Shown piece after piece: positions 1 through 7,957 of a DNA stretch of 60,268 nt. Position 1 is the first letter of the stretch. The number at the start of each line of letters is the position of its first letter. Source of the stretch: Acrocarpospora pleiomorpha (GTDB lineage Bacteria; Actinomycetota; Actinomycetes; Streptosporangiales; Streptosporangiaceae); NCBI RefSeq assembly GCF_009687885.1, contig NZ_BLAF01000039.1, positions 50,468-110,735 on the forward strand, read 5' to 3'. The position numbers and the translations under genes are program-made. Below the pieces are notes generated by a model, which searched no databases, was not told the origin of the DNA, and saw nothing but the letters and a program-made list of their open reading frames with translations.

Positions 1-658
1 GGGTGGGGGTCGTGGGCGGGGTGGTGCCGCCACCGAAGTTCACGTCGGAGCAGGTGTAGAAGGCCTCGTTGCTGCCGACGACGCGCTGCCAGATGGAGTA
101 GAGGATGTGGCGACCGGTCCGCTGCGGGATGTTGATCGTCCAGTTGGTGAACGTGGTCGGGTTCTGGTTGTTGAACGTCTGGATGTGGACCAGGTCCGAC
201 CAGTTCAACGGCATCGTCGGGTTCCACCCGGCGCGGGTGATGTAGAAGGAGAAGTTGCTGTTGGAGTGAGGTGCCGTGGCGTGGTAGGTGATGGTCCGCG
301 GGCCGGCCGAGAACGAGGTCGCGGGCCAGTCGTTGCGGGCCAGGTCGAGGCCGCGGTACTTGTCGCGCCCGGCGCTGCACAGCTTGCCGTTGGGGATGAG
401 CGCCTGGTGATTGCCTCCGGCCTCCAGCAGCGAGACCTCGTTCCAGTCGTAGAACGCCTGGGTGCCGGCGGCAGCGACGGCGGCCTTGCACGCGTTCGAG
501 TCGGGGCTTTCCGGGCCTTCGTTCTTACACGTGTAGACGCGGCTCGGGGGGTTGGACATCGTGCCGTGGGCGTTTGCCGGGCTGGTCGGCAACACCACCA
601 GGATCGTGCCGATCAGCAGACCGGCGGCGGCGGACGCCACCCTGTTTCGTAAGTACAC
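1..658 (-). CDS. AA10 lytic polysaccharide monooxygenase (chitin-binding), 3' end cut by window
   Basis: Secreted copper monooxygenase that oxidatively cleaves crystalline chitin (AA10 family; cellulose is a less likely substrate). The protein starts at a GTG (658-656) preceded by AAGGAGG with good spacing. A signal peptide ends at ANA and the mature chain begins with His31 (HGTMSNPPSR), the N-terminal histidine of the copper brace. The second copper histidine lies in ATAPHSNSNF. Further family landmarks are the YTCKNEGPES, AFYDWNEVSLLE and GWNPTMPLNW segments and Cys pairs. The domain ends at about residue 210 and runs into a Thr/Pro linker at the window edge, so a carbohydrate-binding module probably follows outside. 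It lies just downstream of the GH19 chitinase on the same strand, with its own upstream region holding an inverted repeat. The nearby chitinase makes chitin the likely substrate. Confidence 0.93.
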   Translation of the reverse strand, partial: MYLRNRVASAAAGLLIGTILVVLPTSPANAHGTMSNPPSRVYTCKNEGPESPDSNACKAAVAAAGTQAFYDWNEVSLLEAGGNHQALIPNGKLCSAGRDKYRGLDLARNDWPATSFSAGPRTITYHATAPHSNSNFSFYITRAGWNPTMPLNWSDLVHIQTFNNQNPTTFTNWTINIPQRTGRHILYSIWQRVVGSNEAFYTCSDVNFGGGTTPPTTPT

Positions 659-773
659 CTGACTTTCCTCCTTGGGAGGTCTTCCGGGTACGCGGGCATT
701 GGGGGGCCATGCCCGAGGACGAAGGTTCGCCTTTGCCGAGCGGGGTGACGCCGCCAGCTTCAGCTCTATTGAA

Positions 774-786
774 AGGAAACCTTCCT
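774..786. promoter_or_regulatory. AGGAA-N3-TTCCT inverted repeat upstream of the LPMO
   Basis: A 5-bp inverted repeat with 3-nt spacer (AGGAA, ACC, TTCCT) lies about 115 bp upstream of the LPMO start in an otherwise empty 174-bp gap. From memory, similar AGGAA/TTCCT palindromes occur before polysaccharide-degrading genes in actinomycetes, so an operator is plausible. The regulator is unknown to me and no second perfect copy was seen in the window. Confidence 0.35.
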
Positions 787-832
787 AAGAATTAACTATC
801 CATGAGCACTCGGGGGTGCGCAAGGGGAGAGT

Positions 833-1906
833 TCAGCAGCTCAGGTTGCTTCCGGGCGTCGTCCCGAGGATCTGGACGAAGCTCTGGTACTTGCTGACCC
901 GGCTCTGCACCTGGGCGGGGTTGCGGCCGTCGCACTCCAGGCTGCCGTTGATGCTCCGGATGGTCTGCCCGAAGCCGGCGCCGTTGACCATCGCGTTGTG
1001 CCCGGTCATCGTGCCGGGTCCGCTCTGGGTGTTCCAGTACCAGAGCGCGGTCTTCCAGGCCACGGCGGCGTCGTTCTGCACCAGATACGGGTTGCCGAGC
1101 AGGTTGATGCCGAGCGCGTCACCGGCCGCCTTGTAGTTGAAGTTCCAGCTCAGCTGGATCGGGCCGCGCCCGTAGTAGGCGGCCTGCCCGGCCGGGCAGC
1201 CGTAGGGCTGGCTCGTGTCGCAGTAGTGCGGGTAGTTCGCGGTGTTCTGCTCGACGATGTGCACCAGGCCGCCGGTCTCGTGGCTCACGTTGGCCAGGAA
1301 CGCGGCCGCTTCCTGCTTGCGGACCGTGTCACTGCCGGTCTTCGCGAACGCGGGGTACGCGCTGAGCGCGGCCACCAGACCGCTGTAGGTGTAGAACGAG
1401 TTCCGGCTCGGGAACATCTGGTTGAACTGGGCCTGCGACACGACGAAGCTACCCGACGGGGGCGGGGACGGCGGCGGGGTGGTGCCGCCACAGGTGTACG
1501 GGTCCCAGTACCAGGTGCTGATGATCGGGTCGTAGCCCGGGTTGTCGTGCTCGGCGATGTAGTACTGGCCGTTGGTGTAGCGGACGATGCTGCCGGCGGT
1601 GTACCAGGTGCCCGCCTGCCAGTTGGGGTGGTTACATCCGCTTGGGGGTGGGTTTGTGCCGCCGCCGCAGGCGCCCTGGTCGGCCCAGACGCCGGTGGTG
1701 CCGGGGGGCGCCTCGTTCTGGGTCCACCACTTGGCCTGGTAGTTGCGGCCGTTGCGGGAGGCCGTCATGCCGCCGGTGTACACCGCGCTCGCGCTCCACG
1801 GCGTCGCGCAGGCCGCGGCCGCGGCTGGGGAGGATGGCAGGATCGTCACCACTGCACCCGCCATCAGCAGGGCGGCGAACCACGCCATGATCCGTTGTCT
1901 TGTCAC
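833..1906 (-). CDS. Secreted GH19 chitinase with two N-terminal CBM5/12 domains
   Basis: Endochitinase of family GH19, exported. The 357-aa protein has a signal peptide (about residues 1-31). Two chitin-binding modules follow: residues 32-80 (with AKWWTQ) and 90-139 (WYTAGSIVRY, YYIAEHDNPGYDP, WYWDPYTC). They are joined by Pro/Gly linkers, and the catalytic domain spans about 153-357. The catalytic pair is visible as Glu210 in SHETGG and Glu219 nine residues later, the spacing expected for GH19. The YGRGPIQLSWNFNY substrate-binding segment is intact. Start ATG is immediately followed by a classical Lys/Arg-poor signal sequence. It precedes the LPMO on the same strand with a 174-bp gap, so the two are probably separately promoted but co-regulated. 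Nothing indicates inactivation. Confidence 0.96.
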   Translation of the reverse strand: MTRQRIMAWFAALLMAGAVVTILPSSPAAAAACATPWSASAVYTGGMTASRNGRNYQAKWWTQNEAPPGTTGVWADQGACGGGTNPPPSGCNHPNWQAGTWYTAGSIVRYTNGQYYIAEHDNPGYDPIISTWYWDPYTCGGTTPPPSPPPSGSFVVSQAQFNQMFPSRNSFYTYSGLVAALSAYPAFAKTGSDTVRKQEAAAFLANVSHETGGLVHIVEQNTANYPHYCDTSQPYGCPAGQAAYYGRGPIQLSWNFNYKAAGDALGINLLGNPYLVQNDAAVAWKTALWYWNTQSGPGTMTGHNAMVNGAGFGQTIRSINGSLECDGRNPAQVQSRVSKYQSFVQILGTTPGSNLSC

Positions 1907-1949
1907 GTAATCACGCCTTTCCGGCGGTTGTCGCCGCGCGGGATCGCCT

Positions 1950-1973
1950 TGCGCAGGTCAAGGCGCAAGTCAA
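1950..1973 (-). promoter_or_regulatory. Two adjacent 12-bp direct repeats in the chitinase promoter region
   Basis: On the minus strand TTGACTTGCGCC (1973-1962) is followed directly by TTGACCTGCGCA (1961-1950), 10 of 12 identical. They lie 44-67 bp upstream of the chitinase start. Streptomyces chitinase promoters are known to carry a pair of 12-bp direct repeats over the -35 region for chitin induction. The layout here matches but the sequence differs. The TTGAC starts could also serve as a -35 element. The rest of the 231-bp gap 1907-2137 holds no gene I can support. Confidence 0.4.
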
Positions 1974-2097
1974 GTCGGAAATTTCATGCTTTGGCCAATC
2001 ACCCAGGTGACGGGACCGGCAGATCGTGGCTGCCAGGGGCGATGGCCTGCGATTTCCGTACGTTAGCGGGCTTGACGTGTTTGTGACATTAAATGCG

Positions 2098-2116
2098 CCT
2101 CAAGTGGGGCTTAAGG
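2098..2116 (-). terminator. Short hairpin after the ferric-reductase-like gene
   Basis: CCTCAAG (2098-2104) and CTTAAGG (2110-2116) form a 7-bp stem with one G-T pair and a 5-nt loop, 22 bp beyond the stop of the minus-strand reductase gene. There is no clear T-run. A weak terminator is likely. Confidence 0.4.
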
Positions 2117-2137
2117 AAACGTGAGTCAGGGTCTTGT

Positions 2138-3514
2138 TCAGAAGTCGAAGCATTCGAGATGGATGCGGCGGCTGGGCACTCCCGCACGTCGGAGGGCGTT
2201 TCTGGCGGCCATCGTCATGCCGGTCGGGCCGCAGATGTAGACGTCGTGCTCGGCGAGGCCGGGGATGAGGACGCGGAGCGCGCGGCCGGTCAGGGGGACT
2301 ACGCGTGATTCGTCCAGGGTGTAGAGCACGGTTCCGCCGCGCCGGGCGGCGATCTCGTCGAGTTCGTCGCGCAGGACCAGGTCCTCGTCGCGGCGGGCCA
2401 TGTAGACCAGGGTGACCTGTCCTGGCATGGTCTCGAAGAGCGTCCTCAGGGGACTTATCCCGACGCCGCCGCCGATCAGGAGGACCCGTTCGCCGCGTCG
2501 CCGCGCGGCCGTCAACCCGCCGTAGGGCCCTTCCGCGACGACCCGGGTTCCCGGGCGCAGCCGGGTCAGTGCCCGGCTGTGATCGCCGACGGCCTTGACG
2601 GTGATCCTGAGGTAGCGCGGATTGACGGGGGCCGACAGCGAGTACGGGTTCGCGGTCCACCACATTCCGGGCGCGAGAAACCGCCAGCGGAAGAACTGGC
2701 CGGGCTCCGCGCCCAGTTCGTTGAGGTACGCCCCGGACAGGTACACCGATATCACCGTGGGTGACTCCCACCGGATCTCGGTGATTCGCAGCCGGTGGCG
2801 GAGCGCACGGCGTACCGGACTGAGAAAGCGGAACCAGAGCAGCGCCGCGGCGACGCCGATGTAGAGGGCCAGCCAGAGCAGCCTGCCGAGGCCGCCGCCG
2901 GCGAAGTCGGGGCCGGTGAGCTGGTGAGTGAACGCCGCGAATACCGCTATGTAGGTGAAGAAATGCAGGTAATGCCAGATCTCGTAGCGCATCAGCCGCC
3001 TGATGCCGCGAGCCGACACCACGGCGACGCCGACCAGCAGGGCAAGGCCGATCGTGGCTTCCCAGACGCCCTCACCGTTTGCCAGCAGGTGGATCGTGCC
3101 CGCGTACAGACCGGATTCGACGCTGTGGGCGGCGATGACGAACATCATGTGGGCCACGGACAGGGTGATCGTCCAGCGTCCGCCCGTCGCGTGCCATCGG
3201 GCGAGCCGGTCGGTGCCGACGCCTCGATCGAGGCTCGGAATCCGGGCCATCAGGGCGAGCAGGATCGCGCACGCGTACCCGGCCAGCAGGCCCGAGAGCC
3301 GCCCAGCCCAGGCGAGCCAGTCGACCGCCCCCACGACGGACGAAAGGCTCGCCCAGCACCGGGCGGTCGCGGCGGCGGCTCCGACGCAGATCAGCACCAG
3401 CACGACGTCTGGATTCGCCTGCCTCGCGCGTGGCGGGGGCGTGCGGCGAGTCCGCTTCCCCGACGGCGTCGCGTGCTTGTTGTCGGAACCTGCTTCCCAG
3501 ACCTGCCGGGTCAC
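2138..3514 (-). CDS. Ferric-reductase-like transmembrane flavoprotein (ferredoxin reductase family)
   Basis: Predicted membrane flavocytochrome-type oxidoreductase that passes electrons from NAD(P)H through FAD across the membrane. Residues about 35-235 form 6 or so membrane helices with histidines suited to haem (HMMFVIAAH; HYLHFFTYIAVFAAFTH). Residues about 237-335 are the FAD-binding barrel (GQFFRWRF, NPYSLSAPVN). The C-terminus is an NAD-binding domain (LLIGGGVGISPLR; YICGPTGMTMAARN) ending in a conserved aromatic. Length 458 aa is usual for the family. The ATG overlaps the stop of the upstream DUF305 gene as ATGA, so the two are translationally coupled. The acceptor (ferric iron, cupric ion or a respiratory partner) cannot be read from the sequence. 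Confidence 0.85.
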   Translation of the reverse strand: MTRQVWEAGSDNKHATPSGKRTRRTPPPRARQANPDVVLVLICVGAAAATARCWASLSSVVGAVDWLAWAGRLSGLLAGYACAILLALMARIPSLDRGVGTDRLARWHATGGRWTITLSVAHMMFVIAAHSVESGLYAGTIHLLANGEGVWEATIGLALLVGVAVVSARGIRRLMRYEIWHYLHFFTYIAVFAAFTHQLTGPDFAGGGLGRLLWLALYIGVAAALLWFRFLSPVRRALRHRLRITEIRWESPTVISVYLSGAYLNELGAEPGQFFRWRFLAPGMWWTANPYSLSAPVNPRYLRITVKAVGDHSRALTRLRPGTRVVAEGPYGGLTAARRRGERVLLIGGGVGISPLRTLFETMPGQVTLVYMARRDEDLVLRDELDEIAARRGGTVLYTLDESRVVPLTGRALRVLIPGLAEHDVYICGPTGMTMAARNALRRAGVPSRRIHLECFDF

Positions 3515-4056
3515 AGCCAGCCGTTCTTGGTGAGTTCGGCGAGCTCGTCAGTGCGGGCCTTCGCCATGGTCACGGCGAAGGCCTTGGTCTCCCGGTCGGC
3601 GCCGGAGGTCTGTTCGCCCTTCGCGACCAGGACCGATTGGCGGAGATAGTCGCTGACGTGCTCGGCGAACAGGCGGTCGAAGGTCGCGCCCGTGGTCTTG
3701 TTGACGATGAGGAGATCATCCGGAGTGACGATGCCCGGAAGGTCATGACCGTCGTGGATATCGGTCTCGGGCACCCCGGCCCTGCGCAGTAACTCGCGCA
3801 GCTGCGTCAGCTGCGCCGTGTGTTCGCCGTTCATCGTCGCCGCGAGCTGGATGACCTGCGCGTTCGAGGTGCGCTGCGGCGCTGAGCCGAGTAGCGCGAG
3901 CGCCTGCTCCGTCATCGGGATGAGCAGCTGCAACCAGGCGACATCGGTCGCGTTGAACGTGCTCGAAACGACTGGTTCGGCCGCCGCCGGTGGGTCGGGC
4001 TTGGCGCAGCCCGCCACCAGCACTGAGAGGATCACTGCGATGGCTGCCCGTCTCAT
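3511..4056 (-). CDS. DUF305 lipoprotein, histidine-poor variant
   Basis: Small exported lipoprotein of 181 aa. The N-terminus MRRAAIAVILSVLVAGCAK has a lipobox with Cys17. The remainder is a four-helix DUF305 (ferritin-like) domain: FNATDVAWLQLLIPMTEQAL, then MNGEHTAQLTQLRELL, then a third helix around LFAEHVSDYLRQSVLVAKGE. Typical DUF305 proteins carry His-His pairs in the first and third helices (MIPHHEQA, MIEHH). Here the first pair is replaced by Met-Thr and the third has a single His, so the metal site may be altered. It is the first gene of a two-gene operon with the ferric-reductase-like protein, which suggests a role in metal redox handling at the membrane. Confidence 0.8.
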   Translation of the reverse strand: MRRAAIAVILSVLVAGCAKPDPPAAAEPVVSSTFNATDVAWLQLLIPMTEQALALLGSAPQRTSNAQVIQLAATMNGEHTAQLTQLRELLRRAGVPETDIHDGHDLPGIVTPDDLLIVNKTTGATFDRLFAEHVSDYLRQSVLVAKGEQTSGADRETKAFAVTMAKARTDELAELTKNGWL

Positions 4057-4090
4057 CTCCGCCCCTGTCGGCTGATCGGCTTAATGACCG

Positions 4091-4124
4091 GCGGCGAGAC
4101 CCGGCGGCGCCCGGGTCTCGCCGC
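4091..4124 (-). terminator. Strong 14-bp hairpin terminator
   Basis: GCGGCGAGACCCGG (4091-4104) and its exact complement (4111-4124) form a perfect 14-bp stem with a 6-nt loop between the DUF1996 stop (4138) and the DUF305 start (4056). It lacks a T-run, as is common in actinomycetes. It should separate the two minus-strand units. Confidence 0.75.
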
Positions 4125-4137
4125 ACACGCGGACGGA

Positions 4138-5556
4138 TCAAGCAGTTCCGTCCGGGCCACACTTGACCTTCGGCCGGATGCAGTCGCGGATACGCCGCTC
4201 CAGCTCGGCCTCGGGCCAGGCGTTGAAGAAGTCACCGTGCATGGTGTAGCCGGGTCCGGACGACAGCCGGAACGCGGACGGATCACCATTGATCGTGTAC
4301 CGGAGGACCATGCGCAGCTTCGGCACCACGACGGGGTGCGTCGCCGGGCAGGCGTTACCGGACGGATAGGACATGTGGCTCTTGTGGTCGGCCGAGTCGA
4401 GGTCCTTGCCGTTCCAGCAGTGCGGGAAGTCCAGGTAGGTCTCCAGCTTGGTGCCGGCCGGGCAGGTCACGAAGTTCTTGGACGCGCCGACGTGCCCGGC
4501 GTGCAGGCAGGACCAGCGGGCGCTGCTCATGCCGTCGGCGGCGGTGGCCTTCGCGTTGCCCGCCACGACGCGCAGTCCCTGCGGGAATGAGCGGGTCTGG
4601 GCAGCCAGTTCCTCGCGTACGCCTTCGCCCAGGTAGTAGAAGGTGGCGCTGCTGGGTTCGACGGGGGTGTCGCCGTTGTAGAGGGTCGGGACCCAGTATG
4701 AGGAGAGGTCGACCTTGGGGTCACAGGTGCTGGAGCCCTTGAGCAGGCTGCCCAGGTTGGTGCTCGCGTTGGTGGTCTCGTTGCCCATAAAACTGTGCAT
4801 GTGCGAGCCGCCTGGTAGGCCCGGCATCACGATCGGGTCGTCGGGGAGGCGGTGGGTGAACGGGCATTCGGCGACGAACTCGGCGACGCGCACGGCACCG
4901 GGCGGAACGGGGCCCTTGGGCAGGTCACCGGCCGGGGTGGTGGGAGTAGCGCTCGTCGCCGGCTTGGTCGGTGTCGGTGTCGGGTTGTTTGTCGGCTTTG
5001 TGGGGGTGGGTGTGGGGGTCGGCTTGGCGCTTGGGCTGGGGCTCGGGCTGGGGGTCGGGCTGGGGGTCGTCGTAGTTCCTGCGCCGAACACCTGGAACTC
5101 CCACAGCGAGACGCCCCACTGGGTCGCCCGCTTCGTGGCGTGAAGCCGTACATACCTGCCGCTAGTGGACACGTCCAGCGTCTGCACGCCGTTGATCCCC
5201 GCGGCCGACTTGAGTGTCTGCCACTCGCCGCTGCCGTTCGACACCTGGATCGTGTACGCGCTCGCGTAGGCTCGCTCCCAGTTGATCACGATCTTCTTGA
5301 TCGGACGTACCGACCCGAGGTCCACCTGGAGCCACTGCGGGTCGCTGAACTTGCTGGACCAGCGGGTGTTTGTCCTGCCGTCCACAGCGGCCGAGGGCGA
5401 GAGATCGCCGCGCTCGGCCGAGGATGCCGCGACCAGGCGCTGCTGCGAGAGCGGCACTTCGGCCGCGCCGGCCGGGCCGCTGACCCCGTTCACCAGGCAG
5501 GCGCCGAGGACGGCCCCCAGCGCGAGGCGGGAAACTCTGGTACTGGTCTCACTCAT
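4138..5556 (-). CDS. Secreted discoidin (F5/8 type C)-DUF1996 protein
   Basis: 472-aa exported protein. I start it at ATG 5556 (AAAGGACC about 11 nt upstream, then a signal peptide ending near residue 32) although the frame stays open upstream. Residues about 36-158 are a discoidin/F5-8C carbohydrate-binding domain (ERGDLSPSAAVDG, TRWSSKF, WLQVDLG, YVRLHATKR, SLWEFQVFG). Residues 160-213 are a Ser/Thr/Pro repeat linker. Residues about 220-455 are a DUF1996 domain (VAECPFTHRLPDDPIVMPG, HMHSFMGNETTN, SYWVPTLYNGD, HCWNGKDLDSADHKSHMSYP). DUF1996 is a secreted domain of unproven activity found in actinomycetes and fungi. Its conserved His/Asp residues suggest hydrolysis or metal binding. A second DUF1996 protein without discoidin lies near 43.1-44.0 kb. 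Confidence 0.9.
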   Translation of the reverse strand: MSETSTRVSRLALGAVLGACLVNGVSGPAGAAEVPLSQQRLVAASSAERGDLSPSAAVDGRTNTRWSSKFSDPQWLQVDLGSVRPIKKIVINWERAYASAYTIQVSNGSGEWQTLKSAAGINGVQTLDVSTSGRYVRLHATKRATQWGVSLWEFQVFGAGTTTTPSPTPSPSPSPSAKPTPTPTPTKPTNNPTPTPTKPATSATPTTPAGDLPKGPVPPGAVRVAEFVAECPFTHRLPDDPIVMPGLPGGSHMHSFMGNETTNASTNLGSLLKGSSTCDPKVDLSSYWVPTLYNGDTPVEPSSATFYYLGEGVREELAAQTRSFPQGLRVVAGNAKATAADGMSSARWSCLHAGHVGASKNFVTCPAGTKLETYLDFPHCWNGKDLDSADHKSHMSYPSGNACPATHPVVVPKLRMVLRYTINGDPSAFRLSSGPGYTMHGDFFNAWPEAELERRIRDCIRPKVKCGPDGTA

Positions 5557-5754
5557 TACGGATGAGGTCCTTTGCGGGCGGGACTTACGGGATGAGGAGG
5601 GGGAGCAGGGGCTGGCGGGATGAGGCCTTCGCCCCTTGTACTGGGAGACCCTCCCGGGACCGCCGGACAACACAAATTCCGAAAAATTGTTATCTGGGCC
5701 GGTTGGGGGGCGTCTCCGGTAGTAGGAGCAGGGATGTGAGGAGAGCGGGGGCCG

Positions 5755-7542
5755 ATGGCGAGTCAAGTCAGGAGCGGGCCGGACACGGCGCTGGTGGCCG
5801 CCGCCCGGAACGGGGACCAGCGCGCGCTCGACGCCCTGGTCGCCGACTCGCTCCCGCTCCTCTACAACATCGTCGGCCGCGCTCTGAACGGGCACACGGA
5901 TGTGGACGATGTCGTCCAAGAGACCCTGATCCGGGTCGTACGCGGACTCCCTGGGCTTCGTGACCTTTCCGCCTACCGGTCCTGGCTGGTGGCGATCGCC
6001 GTACGCCAGGTTCGCGATCATGAGCAGGATCGGCGGTCGGAGAACCACCGCACGGCCGACCTTGACACCGCGACGGAAATGCCGGACCCGGCCTCCGATT
6101 TCGCGATGGTCACGATCCTCCGTCTGGGCCTGACCGACCAGCGCCGCGAGGTCGCCGAAGCCACCCGGTGGCTCGACAATGACGACCGCGCTCTGCTCGC
6201 CCTCTGGTGGCTGGAGGAAACCGGCGAACTTGGGCGAGCCGACCTGGCCGGAGCGTTGGGCCTGTCCCCGCGTCATGCCGCTGTGCGGGTGCAGCGCATG
6301 AAGGAGCAAGTGCAAACGGCTCACATGGTCGTACGGGCTTTGCAGAACGCGGCGACGTGCCCCGAACTTCGCTCGATGACCTGGGATTGGGACGGCATCC
6401 CGACGCCGCTCTGGCGCAAACGTTTCTCACGACATATCCGCGAATGCCCCAACTGCACGCCTCATACCCGGGGCTTGATCCCGCTGGACCGCCTGCTGTC
6501 CGGCCTGCCGCTCATCCCGATTCCGGTGGGTTTCGCGCTGCTTGTGCAGCCACCGCCGATCGAGATCACCACGGTCGCTTTTAGCCCCGCGGGGCGAGCC
6601 GCGGTCGCGGCGGGTGCTGGGGTCACCACCATCGCGATAGCCACTCTGGTGATCACCCAGCTGATGCCCGCGCCGCCGGAAAGACCGCCCGCACAAGCGG
6701 CCCCCATCACCACGTCGGCCGCGCCGGTGGTGTCGAAATCCCCTCGCCCGTCGCCGACGCTTGACCGAGTCGCCGCGTCCATCCCGCCGGAACAGCCGAC
6801 AGCGGCCTCGTTGAAGAAGGGCGTGGCCGTCTGGAACGCGCCCAACGTCAGCCAGGCCCTGGCCAAATCGCAAGCCCGCTGGTATTACACCTGGGCCAGC
6901 CACACCAACGGCATCACGACCCCGAAGAACACCCAGTTCATTCCGATGATCAGGGCCGCGGAGAACGTCAACGCCGAAGCCCTGGCCCAAGCCAAGAACG
7001 CGGGCCCCTACCTGTTGAGTTTCAATGAGCCGGACCTGCCCGCCCAGGCGAACATGACGGTGGACGAAGCCCTGTCGCACTGGCCCAAACTTATGAAAGC
7101 CGGCCGCATCCTCGGCAGCCCCGGTGTCGCGTTCGGCGGCGACACCCCCGGCAGCTGGCTCGACCGCTTCATGACCGGCGCCCGCGCCCGAAACTACCGC
7201 GTCGATTTCATCACCTTGCACTGGTACGGCTCCGACTTCCGCACCCAGCCCGCGGTATCCCACCTGAAGTCCTACCTGGCCGCCGTGTACAAACGCTACG
7301 GCAAGCCGATCTGGCTGACGGAATACGCCTTGATCGACTTCAGCAACGGCACCACCTACGCCTCCAGCACCCAACAGGCCGCCTTCCTCACCGCCTCCAC
7401 CAAAATGCTGTCCACCCTCCCCTACGTCCACCGCTACGCCTGGTTCGGCCTCCCCGCCACAACCGGAAAACCCAACAGCGGCCTGTTCCGCGAAGACGGC
7501 TCCGCCACAGAATCCGGCCAGGCTTTCCAGGAGGCCCAGTAA
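5755..7542 (+). CDS. ECF sigma factor-ZAS-transmembrane-GH128 glucanase fusion
   Basis: 595-aa single-chain fusion. Residues about 10-100 are sigma region 2 (LPLLYNIV, DVDDVVQETLIRVVRGL, YRSWLVAIAVRQVRD) and about 138-190 are region 4 (LALWWLEETGELG, LAGALGLSPRHAAVRVQRMKEQV). His227-x3-Cys231-x2-Cys234 is a zinc anti-sigma (ZAS) motif. A hydrophobic helix at about 281-303 follows, then a Pro/Ser linker. Residues about 351-595 form a GH128 (Asl1-like) beta-1,3-glucanase domain with acid/base Glu425 in SFNEPDLP and nucleophile Glu523 in WLTEYALIDF. Predicted topology is sigma inside, hydrolase outside. Sigma factors with fused C-terminal ZAS, membrane and carbohydrate-active domains are known in actinobacteria; release would need proteolysis. 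It is transcribed divergently from the discoidin-DUF1996 gene across a 198-bp gap. Confidence 0.85.
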   Translation: MASQVRSGPDTALVAAARNGDQRALDALVADSLPLLYNIVGRALNGHTDVDDVVQETLIRVVRGLPGLRDLSAYRSWLVAIAVRQVRDHEQDRRSENHRTADLDTATEMPDPASDFAMVTILRLGLTDQRREVAEATRWLDNDDRALLALWWLEETGELGRADLAGALGLSPRHAAVRVQRMKEQVQTAHMVVRALQNAATCPELRSMTWDWDGIPTPLWRKRFSRHIRECPNCTPHTRGLIPLDRLLSGLPLIPIPVGFALLVQPPPIEITTVAFSPAGRAAVAAGAGVTTIAIATLVITQLMPAPPERPPAQAAPITTSAAPVVSKSPRPSPTLDRVAASIPPEQPTAASLKKGVAVWNAPNVSQALAKSQARWYYTWASHTNGITTPKNTQFIPMIRAAENVNAEALAQAKNAGPYLLSFNEPDLPAQANMTVDEALSHWPKLMKAGRILGSPGVAFGGDTPGSWLDRFMTGARARNYRVDFITLHWYGSDFRTQPAVSHLKSYLAAVYKRYGKPIWLTEYALIDFSNGTTYASSTQQAAFLTASTKMLSTLPYVHRYAWFGLPATTGKPNSGLFREDGSATESGQAFQEAQ

Positions 7543-7544
7543 CC

Positions 7545-7901
7545 TCAGACCACTTCCCGGAGGGCCATGTCGATTTCGCCCGGGCGAGGCTGCCAGTCGC
7601 GGCGGGGCAGATAGGCCACCCGCCAGAGGATGGTGGGCGCGAAGATAAACGGCCCGTAGACCGGGATCAAATACATGAGCCCGTCCCTGGCCCGATAGGA
7701 GACCAGTCTCGCCAGCGCACCCAGGATGATCGCCGGAGTCCAGCCCACGACCAGGCCGACCAGGTCTTCCACCACATATCCGTGCTGGGCCAAGGCCGGA
7801 ATATCGTGGACCCGGGCACTGAGATAAGAGGAAACCCCGCAACAGGAGATCCACAGGGCGATGGTCGCGATAGTGCGAAGAATCCGCGTCACCACACTCA
7901 T
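7545..7901 (-). CDS. Small multi-pass membrane protein, unknown
   Basis: 118-aa protein that I do not recognise. ATG 7901 follows an AAGGGGG ribosome-binding site. Three hydrophobic segments can be seen: ILRTIATIALWISCCGVSSY, VVEDLVGLVVGWTPAIILGALA, and GLMYLIPVYGPFIFAPTILW. A basic, cytoplasmic-looking tail ends in a short acidic helix. It is the last of three minus-strand genes (DUF6745, a 145-aa protein, this one) with short gaps, so it is probably cotranscribed. Its stop is 2 bp from the end of the convergent sigma-glucanase gene. Confidence 0.65.
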   Translation of the reverse strand: MSVVTRILRTIATIALWISCCGVSSYLSARVHDIPALAQHGYVVEDLVGLVVGWTPAIILGALARLVSYRARDGLMYLIPVYGPFIFAPTILWRVAYLPRRDWQPRPGEIDMALREVV

Positions 7902-7957
7902 GAGGACCCCCTTTGGGCCACATACTAAATGCCCACGTTTCGGCCCGTCTGCAGAGA

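Noticed and set aside
998..2086. Plus-strand frame (362 codons) over the chitinase gene
   Set aside because: Opposite an intact GH19 enzyme and its promoter; no recognisable protein.
5557..6324. N-terminal extension of the discoidin-DUF1996 frame
   Set aside because: The frame is open upstream, but a ribosome-binding site and signal peptide fit ATG 5556, and the extension overlaps the divergent sigma-glucanase gene.
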